DNA from: Clostridia bacterium
GTDB lineage: Bacteria; Bacillota; Clostridia; UBA1381; UMGS1253
Direction of reading: 5' to 3'
Assembly (NCBI GenBank): GCA_017411585.1
Contig: JAFQPV010000320.1
Coordinates: 1-5,214, forward strand
DNA: 5,214 nt
The number at the start of each line of letters is the position of its first letter. Positions within the stretch are counted from its first letter, which is position 1. Both the position numbers and the translations under genes were made by a program. Under the pieces are notes generated by a model that did no database searches, was not told the origin of the DNA, and saw only the letters and a list, made by a program, of their open reading frames with translations. Below, in pieces: positions 1 through 5,214 of this stretch.

Positions 1-891
1 CTGACCCTGGATTGTATCCGGCGCTGCCGGGTTGCCGTGGTATGCGTGTGCATACTTATTTCCGTCTGCCTGACGAACGTAAATCGGCGCAGTTTCCTTG
101 ATTGCATTCGTAACAAAGCCGCCTTCTCTGCGCATCTGTACCAATGCATCCGGTGTCTGCGTTTCAAAATCTTCGTCAATGATTACAAAGATATCGCCGC
201 TTTCTTCAACAGCGTCCGCTTTGTTTACCGTGCCTGCAATATCATCTAAGGTCATACCCGCATTCGGGTTATAGTTTGCCTGCTTGGTATATATCTTAAT
301 GTTATCTAAGAGCATGTAGCTGTCGTCAAGCTGAATGCTCGAGCCGAACCACAAAACCAACGACTCCGCACTAAAGGACTCAAGTGCAGTTTCGTTCACC
401 TTCTTATCATTTGCATAAGCAATTGCAACCAGCTTTGTAAAATCAACCTCAATACGAATGTGCGTCCAATCCGTAAAATCCGAAGGTGCCATGGATTTCT
501 TGCTCAGATAGAGCTTGCTTGCCTTCTCATAAAAGGTCACGGAATTGGTCGAAGCACCACCGCTCGACTTTACATCGTATTCAATCGTCAGCTGCTTTAA
601 GCCGCGCATCGGGATAATCTTTTCCAGACGCGGACCGCTCGGACGTTCTGCCCCATCTACCCAATACTTTGCAACCTTATTACCCTTGTCTTCTACCGTG
701 GTAATTCTTGCAATAGCCGTGATTGCGCTGCCGTCAAAGCCCGCCTTCGGCTCTTCACCGATTTCGAAGCCTTCGAAATCCTGCTCGAAAAACACAGTTT
801 CCACCGCGTTGCTTTCTGCCGCAAGCGCCATCGGTGCGCAAACACCGAAAAGCAACGCGCAAGAAAGCAACACACTGATGATTTTCTTCAT
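1..891 (-). CDS. Secreted protein with two N-terminal LamG-like beta-sandwich domains, C-terminus cut by window edge; paralogue of the neighbouring heparinase-like lyase
   Basis: I translated this gene by hand; it starts at 891 and stays open to base 1 (297 codons seen). The start follows an AAGGAG site at 8 bases spacing and opens a textbook signal peptide: MKK, a hydrophobic core, then CAPMALA with cleavage expected after residue 24. Residues about 31-202 form a first beta-sandwich domain. Its landmarks are VFFEQDFE near 33, GNK near 70, SGPR near 85, RGL..LTIEYDVK near 96-108, DWTHIRIEVD near 141-150 and LLDNIKIYT near 194-202. A linker (about 203-233) leads into a second domain starting at IDEDFETQT (238) with GNKYAHAYHG near 277-286, cut by the window edge. 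The same order of motifs occurs at the N-terminus of the complete lyase upstream. Such folds usually bind carbohydrate or pack against a catalytic domain. The missing C-terminal part could be a heparinase-type lyase or another glycan enzyme; nothing here shows which. The gene has its own promoter. Its existence and export are firm; its catalytic function is unknown. Confidence 0.93.
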   Translation of the reverse strand, partial: MKKIISVLLSCALLFGVCAPMALAAESNAVETVFFEQDFEGFEIGEEPKAGFDGSAITAIARITTVEDKGNKVAKYWVDGAERPSGPRLEKIIPMRGLKQLTIEYDVKSSGGASTNSVTFYEKASKLYLSKKSMAPSDFTDWTHIRIEVDFTKLVAIAYANDKKVNETALESFSAESLVLWFGSSIQLDDSYMLLDNIKIYTKQANYNPNAGMTLDDIAGTVNKADAVEESGDIFVIIDEDFETQTPDALVQMRREGGFVTNAIKETAPIYVRQADGNKYAHAYHGNPAAPDTIQGQ

Positions 892-899
892 TTCACTCA

Positions 900-905
900 C
901 TCCTT
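900..905 (-). promoter_or_regulatory. Ribosome binding site of the truncated secreted-protein gene
   Basis: The minus strand reads AAGGAG here, 8 bases before the ATG at 891. This fixes the start codon in front of the signal peptide. Confidence 0.85.
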
Positions 906-938
906 TTTATGTAGAACTTGTACATAAATCCTAAACAA

Positions 939-968
939 ATTATATCAAGTGTGTACACATACCGTCAA
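939..968 (-). promoter_or_regulatory. Sigma-A-type promoter for the truncated secreted-protein gene
   Basis: On the minus strand a -35 box TTGACG (963-968) is followed by an 18-base spacer and a perfect -10 box TATAAT (939-944). Transcription would start near 932, giving a leader of about 40 bases that contains the AAGGAG site. The promoter sits just downstream of the terminator of the preceding lyase gene, so this gene can be transcribed independently. Confidence 0.75.
950..959. promoter_or_regulatory. Perfect 10-base palindrome inside the promoter spacer, possible operator
   Basis: TGTGTACACA is a perfect dyad lying wholly between the -35 and -10 boxes, where a bound repressor would block RNA polymerase. 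A related TTGTACAT element occurs at 918-925, in the predicted leader. The position is suggestive, but the dyad is short and no regulator gene is visible, so operator function is inferred. Confidence 0.35.
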
Positions 969-1014
969 TGCACAATCGTAAATTTTTTTTGTAAAATCTT
1001 TCATATACGAAAAC

Positions 1015-1044
1015 AAAAAAGAGGATTGAAGCAATCCTCTTTTT
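1015..1044 (-). terminator. Intrinsic terminator after the heparinase-like lyase gene
   Basis: The stem GAGGATTG (1021-1028) pairs perfectly with CAATCCTC (1032-1039) around a 3-base loop. Flanking A and T runs extend the pairing by about five A-U pairs. On the minus strand the hairpin is followed by six T (1015-1020), then G and more T. It begins 5 bases past the lyase stop codon. Because the structure is symmetric, it could also stop plus-strand transcription, but no plus-strand gene ends here. Confidence 0.9.
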
Positions 1045-1048
1045 CTAA

Positions 1049-4000
1049 TTATTCCGTAAAATAGAAGGTATAAACCTTATCGCCCACAGTTACCGTCGCA
1101 GGGCTGCCTTGTACTACAGTTGCACCTGCTGCCGCACTTGCGGTTACCGTCGGCACGCTGCCCGGTGCAGCTGCGATATTGTAATTGTATATCTCGCTGT
1201 CAAAGAACTTAACTTCCTTGCCATCTACCTGCACGCGGATATCCAACAGATTTACAAGCTTTGTAATCGTGTCCGCATCAAAGGTGACCGGCTTATCGCT
1301 GATGATAATTAAGCCTCTGTCATCCCAGAACACCTGCTTACCGAGCGCTTCAACAAGAGCACGCAGCGGAATTAAGGTTCTGCCGCCGATCGTTTGCGCC
1401 GGCACATCGAGTACGGTGATGTTGCCGTTAACATTCATCTCGGCAGAGCCGATTTGCAACGTGATTTCATCGGTGCTTGTTTTTACGGACACCGTCTGTG
1501 TTGCATCGTCCCAGCCAACCTCTGCGCCGAATTTTTCAGCAATAAAGCGTACCGGCACGAGCGTTCTGCCGTTTTGCACAAGCGGCATAATGTCAAGATT
1601 TGCGGTATCCACATAAGTCTTTGCGCCCTTAGCATATGCGTTCGGGTTATCGACCTTGAGTGCCACAATATCGCCAAGCGTCTGCGAGGTAATCATCGCT
1701 GGTGAGCCTGCCACGCTCCAAGCATCCAGCGGCACAATCGGCTGCGGTGCCGGAACACCTTCGCCTTCGTGCAGCGGTACATATTCCACGGTCAGGTTAA
1801 GCTTTTCAACACCTTCCATGTGAATCATGAGCTTCTTTTCGTTAATCGCAGCAAGCACCTCTGCCTGCACATCCGGGTTCGGACTCGTCGGCAAAGGTCT
1901 TGCATCTACAACCTCAAATTTTGCCTCTGCAGGGCCTTGTGTGATGCGGACGAGCATTCTGTCGCCGTCCATTTCGAGCATTGCGCTCTTGCCGTCTGCT
2001 GCGACGGTGATATTTGCGGTCGTATTGCTAAACCAATAGAATTCGCTCGGCAGCTTTGCTTTGATTTCATCCTGCACCACTAAGGTTTCACGCATATCTG
2101 TGAGCATAAAACCGCGCTTTGCTGTTTCGTAATCCACATTTGTATCGGTCATATCAATGATGCCGTACGCCGTATTTACGCCGGATTCAAAACGGTCCAT
2201 CGGTGCGTAGTAGTCGACATTCATATCACACATATCCTGCTTCGGATTGGCAATGATGGTATTGTTTGCCTCGCCGCGTGTGTGATAATAATCGTAGTGA
2301 CCGCCCTTTTCGTAGTGCTTGTGGTAGTACGGAAAAGCATACAAGTAGCCTGCGCTGAAGCCGCCCGGCTCTCTGCCGTACATATGCACCCAACGCTTGC
2401 CTGCCCAGTCCAAAACGAAGCCGCCGGCATCGTGATTCATGTGACCGGTGGTTGCATCACCTGCGTGTGCCATAACAACCATAGAGTTTCTGTCCGACCA
2501 GCTTGCGCGCATTGAAATGCCGTTTGCGCCATCCGGCTCGGTGGACGAATAGAACTTATCCAATGCAAAGGACGGGTCCATCGTTGCCGCGTGCTCTGCA
2601 TCGTACCACAGAATCGACAGAATAGCGCTGCGGTCCGTCGGATGTGTAACACCCTCATAGTTATTTAAAAGATATGTATTGTACCAGGAATACTGCGGCT
2701 TATCGTACTTTGTCGCAAGCCAGCACAAAATCGGGCTCTTGGAAAACGCACTTGCGCCGTCACCGAAGTTAAAGCACTTTACATTACCGTTGTAATAAAT
2801 CGCATAATCGCCCGTTTTGTCCATACCACGATTGTTTTTATAATCGAGTGCAGGCGGAAGTGTCTGCCCTTCTGCAAGGCATGTATCAAGCGCCGCCATC
2901 AGCTTCACCTGATGGCGAATACCGTAGTCCCAATAGCTTACGGTTTCTGCATACGCACCGTCTGCACTGACCTCTACAAAGCACGCCTGCAAAGCGGAGT
3001 TGCCCTTAACTAAGATATATTCTGCCAAACGCGGGTATTTGTCCGCAAGTGCAAGGGCTGCAATCATATTCGAGCCGTTACATACATTGCTCCAGTTGGA
3101 AACCTGGTTAATCCAGTTGCTGATGCCCGGTAACAGGCCTTCGTAGCCGATGACCGCCTGCGACATACCCTTTTCAATCAGCCAGCCTTCAATTTTTGCT
3201 CTTTCCTCTTCAGTCCAGTCGTTATACAGCCAGTCGTAGGCAATTGCAAAGCCTAAAATCACGTGCGCCGCGCACAGATAGGTCTTTGCATCCCAATCCG
3301 GCCATTCTCCGCCAACGTGCTCAAGCTCTTGCCAGAGTCTGTCCTTATAGCGCACATCCCCTGTAAGCCCATACGCACCGGCAAGCACCATCATATTGTT
3401 TTTTGCTCGGGTGGAAGGGGTATTGATGTTGCCGCGCTCATTGATAACATACTGCGCCGGCTCTGTCGTCAGCATCGTATTGGCTGTATTGATTAAATTA
3501 TTGTACCAAATCTGATAGTTGGAATCCGTCTTAACTTTATCGCGGACTTCCTGCCAATCGTGCAGGAAAATGCGCGGATGCCCCGTGCGCATCACTTTCG
3601 TCATACCGAATTCTTCATCCGGATTCAATGCCACCTGGTTTAAATCAAACTCTCCCGTAATCTTTACAAAGCCGCCGGCATCCTTGTCCGGTGTGGTAAT
3701 CAGCACATTGTCCAGCATCCAGTCACTGCCGTCTGCGGAAATATCGCCATAAATACGCACATCCATCGTTGTCGCCGTCAAAACCGCTTTAAATTCCTTG
3801 TACAGCTTGCCTGCAACATACACAAACGCCTTCTGCTGACCGAAATCGAAGCGCACCTTCACATGCGTCCAATCCTTAAATGCTGTCGGTACATATACGC
3901 TGACAAAGTTTTTCTTTGCAAACTCATCGTATAAAATGATACCGAGTCTGGAATTGCCCACCGTCTCACATTTAATATCCATATCCACGGTCAGGGTATT

Positions 4001-4939
4001 TAAGCCGCGGCACGGAATCGGTTTGCCCATACGCGGTCCGCGGTTGGAGGGGCTGCCCACCGGGTCGCCGTGGTAAGCCTTTACATACTTATTGCCACTC
4101 TCTTCATACACACGAATCGGCGCAACATTTGTTACGGCGAAGTTTTTAAAGCCCTTTTCCGAGGTTTTGACAAGCTCTTCTGCCGTCTGTGTTTCAAAAT
4201 CCTCATCTACAATGGTAATCAAATCACCGCGCTCCGGCAGAGCATCTGCTTGATTATACGGTGCTTTCAGATTTTCCGGGTTAATATACAGGCTATCTTC
4301 TACACTGTAGCCTGCCTGTCTTGTGCTGATTTTTACATTGTCAATATGCACGCTGCTGCCGTCCGGATGCATATTCCCCAAAAAGCGAACATACACAGAA
4401 TCGTCTGTATATTCCTTAATCGAATTTTCCTTGGTTTTTTCACCGTTTACATAGGTTGTCGCAAGCAGATTTTTCAAATCCACATCCACTTTGATGTGTG
4501 TCCACTTATCATATTTATACACCGAGGCAAAGGACACAAGCTTTGCGCCGGTCTCCACACCGTACAAATAAGTGCCGAAGGTGGAATCCCCCGCCGTCCA
4601 CTTCACATCGTATTCTAAGGTAAATGCCTGAAGCCCGCGAATTGTTACACGCTCATCGAAGCGCGGACCGCCGGTGCCCGTTGCCTCCGGCGAGCGGTAA
4701 AAGCGCGCAGCCTTGTTGCCGTCCTCCTCAAAAACCTCTACCACAGATTCCGCCGTTGAAACAACAGTTGTAAAATCCTTCGGTTTCTTCCCGACCTCAT
4801 CGTTTTCAAAATTCGTTTCAAAGAAAACGATTTCCGGTCCGTCCATGCTGACCGGCGCTTCCTTAATGGCAAGTGCCATCGGTGCACAAATGCCCAAAAG
4901 TATTGCACACGAAAGAAGCATACATAAAGCCTTTTTCAT
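1049..4939 (-). CDS. Secreted multidomain heparinase II/III-family polysaccharide lyase with copper-amine-oxidase-like stalk
   Basis: This complete gene encodes 1296 residues and probably cleaves a uronic-acid polysaccharide outside the cell by beta-elimination. Domains in order: signal peptide 1-24 (cleavage after MALA); two beta-sandwich LamG-like domains at about 35-206 and 241-416; an alpha/alpha toroid lyase domain from HPRIFLHDW (454) to about 780; a heparinase II/III-type beta-sheet domain at about 800-1055; a Pro-rich linker near 1062-1070; a copper-amine-oxidase N-terminal-like stalk at about 1085-1215 with two repeats, NGRTLVPVRFIAEKFGAEVGWDD and GGRTLIPLRALVEALG..VFWDD; and an Ig/cadherin-like tail to 1296. 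Likely catalytic candidates are N615 in NWSNV, Y669 in ETVSYWDYG, and H833 or H836 in GHMNHDAGGF; these follow family resemblance and were not aligned. The motif RGEANNTI (888-895) has Asn where many relatives have His before NT. There is no LPXTG, SLH or transmembrane anchor, so attachment is unclear. The start is supported by AAGGAG 11 bases upstream. The gene has its own terminator. Family assignment is confident; the substrate is unknown. Confidence 0.93.
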   Translation of the reverse strand: MKKALCMLLSCAILLGICAPMALAIKEAPVSMDGPEIVFFETNFENDEVGKKPKDFTTVVSTAESVVEVFEEDGNKAARFYRSPEATGTGGPRFDERVTIRGLQAFTLEYDVKWTAGDSTFGTYLYGVETGAKLVSFASVYKYDKWTHIKVDVDLKNLLATTYVNGEKTKENSIKEYTDDSVYVRFLGNMHPDGSSVHIDNVKISTRQAGYSVEDSLYINPENLKAPYNQADALPERGDLITIVDEDFETQTAEELVKTSEKGFKNFAVTNVAPIRVYEESGNKYVKAYHGDPVGSPSNRGPRMGKPIPCRGLNTLTVDMDIKCETVGNSRLGIILYDEFAKKNFVSVYVPTAFKDWTHVKVRFDFGQQKAFVYVAGKLYKEFKAVLTATTMDVRIYGDISADGSDWMLDNVLITTPDKDAGGFVKITGEFDLNQVALNPDEEFGMTKVMRTGHPRIFLHDWQEVRDKVKTDSNYQIWYNNLINTANTMLTTEPAQYVINERGNINTPSTRAKNNMMVLAGAYGLTGDVRYKDRLWQELEHVGGEWPDWDAKTYLCAAHVILGFAIAYDWLYNDWTEEERAKIEGWLIEKGMSQAVIGYEGLLPGISNWINQVSNWSNVCNGSNMIAALALADKYPRLAEYILVKGNSALQACFVEVSADGAYAETVSYWDYGIRHQVKLMAALDTCLAEGQTLPPALDYKNNRGMDKTGDYAIYYNGNVKCFNFGDGASAFSKSPILCWLATKYDKPQYSWYNTYLLNNYEGVTHPTDRSAILSILWYDAEHAATMDPSFALDKFYSSTEPDGANGISMRASWSDRNSMVVMAHAGDATTGHMNHDAGGFVLDWAGKRWVHMYGREPGGFSAGYLYAFPYYHKHYEKGGHYDYYHTRGEANNTIIANPKQDMCDMNVDYYAPMDRFESGVNTAYGIIDMTDTNVDYETAKRGFMLTDMRETLVVQDEIKAKLPSEFYWFSNTTANITVAADGKSAMLEMDGDRMLVRITQGPAEAKFEVVDARPLPTSPNPDVQAEVLAAINEKKLMIHMEGVEKLNLTVEYVPLHEGEGVPAPQPIVPLDAWSVAGSPAMITSQTLGDIVALKVDNPNAYAKGAKTYVDTANLDIMPLVQNGRTLVPVRFIAEKFGAEVGWDDATQTVSVKTSTDEITLQIGSAEMNVNGNITVLDVPAQTIGGRTLIPLRALVEALGKQVFWDDRGLIIISDKPVTFDADTITKLVNLLDIRVQVDGKEVKFFDSEIYNYNIAAAPGSVPTVTASAAAGATVVQGSPATVTVGDKVYTFYFTE
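3692..4843 (-). repeat. Tandem pair of divergent beta-sandwich (LamG-like) domain repeats within the lyase gene
   Basis: Two domains of about 175 residues (residues about 33-206 and 239-416) share an ordered motif set: an acidic FE start, GNK, GPR, RGL followed by a LT.(E/D) strand, (K/D)WTH(I/V)KV, and a final (I/L)DNV.I.T strand. The linker between them is about 32 residues. The same pair recurs at the N-terminus of the neighbouring gene (bases 1 to about 800). They probably bind glycan or act as spacers; no binding residues can be assigned by eye. Confidence 0.75.
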
Positions 4940-4950
4940 TTTCCGTTCAT

Positions 4951-4956
4951 CTCCTT
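4951..4956 (-). promoter_or_regulatory. Ribosome binding site of the heparinase-like lyase gene
   Basis: The minus strand reads AAGGAG, 11 bases before the ATG at 4939. A nearer ATG (4948-4950) directly abuts this site but opens only a four-codon frame, ending in a TGA that overlaps the real start. The start at 4939 gives a clean signal peptide and is preferred. Confidence 0.75.
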
Positions 4957-4980
4957 AAGTTTTATAATATAATTACATAA

Positions 4981-5009
4981 ATTTTATCATAAACATTCAA
5001 AAGCAACAA
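4981..5009 (-). promoter_or_regulatory. Candidate promoter of the heparinase-like lyase gene
   Basis: On the minus strand TTGTTG (5004-5009), a 17-base spacer and TAAAAT (4981-4986) form a plausible sigma-A promoter, helped by an extended -10 TG one base upstream. The leader would be about 35 bases. The gap is very A+T-rich, so chance matches are likely, and a competing candidate exists at 5059-5087. Confidence 0.45.
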
Positions 5010-5058
5010 TAGAAATTTTTCCCTAATTTTTTCAATATGTTTCTCTGTTCACAACTAT

Positions 5059-5087
5059 AGTATAAAATGTTTTTATATAAAAAGCAA
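5059..5087 (-). promoter_or_regulatory. Alternative candidate promoter of the lyase gene
   Basis: On the minus strand TTGCTT (5082-5087), a 17-base spacer and TATACT (5059-5064) also fit a sigma-A promoter. It would give a leader of about 113 bases. Its -35 box lies just beyond the T-run of the upstream gene's terminator. The spacer contains a perfect 7-base inverted repeat, TATAAAA / TTTTATA (5061-5077, 3-base loop), which also overlaps the -10 box. Either or both promoters could be used. Confidence 0.35.
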
Positions 5088-5088
5088 G

Positions 5089-5114
5089 AAAAAAAGAGGA
5101 CTCGTCGAGTCCCC
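5089..5114 (-). terminator. Intrinsic terminator of the upstream partial gene
   Basis: In minus-strand RNA, GGGGACUC pairs with GAGUCCUC around a GAC loop (8 pairs, one of them G-U), followed by seven U (5089-5095). Read on the plus strand the same hairpin has an A-C mismatch and no T-run, so it is built for minus-strand transcription. It begins 14 bases past the stop codon at 5129 and separates that gene from the lyase gene. Confidence 0.88.
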
Positions 5115-5128
5115 TTTCATTTCGAAAC

Positions 5129-5214
5129 TTACTGCACAACAACAGGGATACTGTAACTGCGCATAATACCACCAATATTGGCTTCAACAGTAACCTTCGT
5201 CTGTCCCCTGCCGA
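5129..5214 (-). CDS. C-terminal end of an unidentified gene, probably a secreted protein with an Ig-like tail
   Basis: Only the last 27 codons and a TAA stop (5129-5131) are inside the window. The frame is open from the window edge and closed by a stop followed by a good terminator, which supports a real gene end. The residues GRGQTKVTVEANIGG, then IMRSYSIPVVVQ, show alternating hydrophobic positions typical of the last strands of a bacterial Ig-like or cadherin-like beta-sandwich. Such tails are common at the ends of exported Bacillota proteins, so it may belong to the same extracellular cluster as its two downstream neighbours. No function can be assigned, and its last residues do not match the C-terminus of the adjacent lyase. 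Confidence 0.7.
   Translation of the reverse strand, partial: GRGQTKVTVEANIGGIMRSYSIPVVVQ

Noticed and set aside
909..925. Inverted repeat ATGTA / TACAT with 7-base spacing in the leader of the truncated gene
   Set aside because: Five A+T-rich pairs with a 7-base gap are too weak to call a riboswitch or attenuator.
545..934. Plus-strand open frame of 129 codons
   Set aside because: It is antisense to the signal peptide and first domain of the truncated gene, lacks a ribosome binding site, and runs out over that gene's start and leader.
1295..1687. Copper amine oxidase activity suggested by the stalk domain name
   Set aside because: This domain is only the N-terminal accessory module of some amine oxidases; the catalytic oxidase domain is absent, so it is read as a structural stalk.
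4070..4618. Plus-strand open frame of 182 codons
   Set aside because: It lies entirely opposite the continuous coding frame of the lyase, and its Ile/Cys/Phe/Arg-rich composition is typical of an antisense shadow.
4883..4939. Possible lipoprotein signal (LLSC near residues 8-11 in both secreted proteins)
   Set aside because: The Cys comes before most of the hydrophobic core, and a normal signal peptidase I site (ALA) follows at residue 24; the second Cys (18) lacks a small residue before it.
4936..4950. Four-codon mini-frame (M-N-G-K-stop) whose TGA overlaps the lyase start
   Set aside because: Its ATG directly abuts the AAGGAG site, leaving no usable spacing, so it is unlikely to be a translated leader peptide.
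4713..4958. Plus-strand open frame of 81 codons that resembles the one at 545-934 (both contain AIGAQ.PKS)
   Set aside because: The resemblance is explained by both frames being antisense to the same conserved signal peptide in two paralogous genes; it is not evidence for a small antisense gene family.

Overview
The window looks like part of a low-to-mid GC Gram-positive chromosome, most likely from a Clostridia-class (Bacillota) anaerobe. Three things suggest this: strong AAGGAG ribosome binding sites, A+T-rich intergenic gaps with short-loop hairpin plus T-run terminators, and a copper-amine-oxidase-like stalk domain, which is typical of secreted Bacillota proteins. No tRNA, rRNA, mobile element, phage gene or CRISPR array is visible. 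The organism call is an inference from style, not from a marker gene.

Every real gene lies on the minus strand. In the order of transcription (high to low coordinate) the layout is: (1) the last 27 codons of an unidentified gene, 5129-5214, ending in a hairpin terminator at 5089-5114; (2) a 189-base gap with candidate promoters and a ribosome binding site; (3) a complete 1296-residue secreted heparinase II/III-type polysaccharide lyase, 1049-4939; (4) a 157-base gap holding a strong symmetric terminator and a clear sigma-A-type promoter; (5) the first 297 codons of a second secreted protein, 891 down to 1, cut by the window edge.

The main result is that genes 3 and 5 are paralogues at their N-termini. 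Each has a nearly identical signal peptide, then two consecutive beta-sandwich (LamG / concanavalin-like) domains joined by a similar linker. The equivalent domains of the two genes resemble each other more than the two domains within one protein do, so the domain doubling probably came before the gene duplication. Gene 5 is cut inside its second domain, so its catalytic part is not visible. By analogy it may be another lyase or a related glycan-active enzyme.

The genes appear to act outside the cell. The full-length enzyme is exported, could bind polysaccharide through its N-terminal domains, cleave a uronic-acid-containing chain by beta-elimination through its alpha/alpha toroid and beta-sheet core, and be held away from or near the cell surface by its C-terminal stalk. 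Each gene seems to have its own promoter and terminator, so this is a cluster of separately transcribed paralogues and not a classic operon. The sequence alone does not settle the substrate (host glycosaminoglycan, alginate-like or other uronan).
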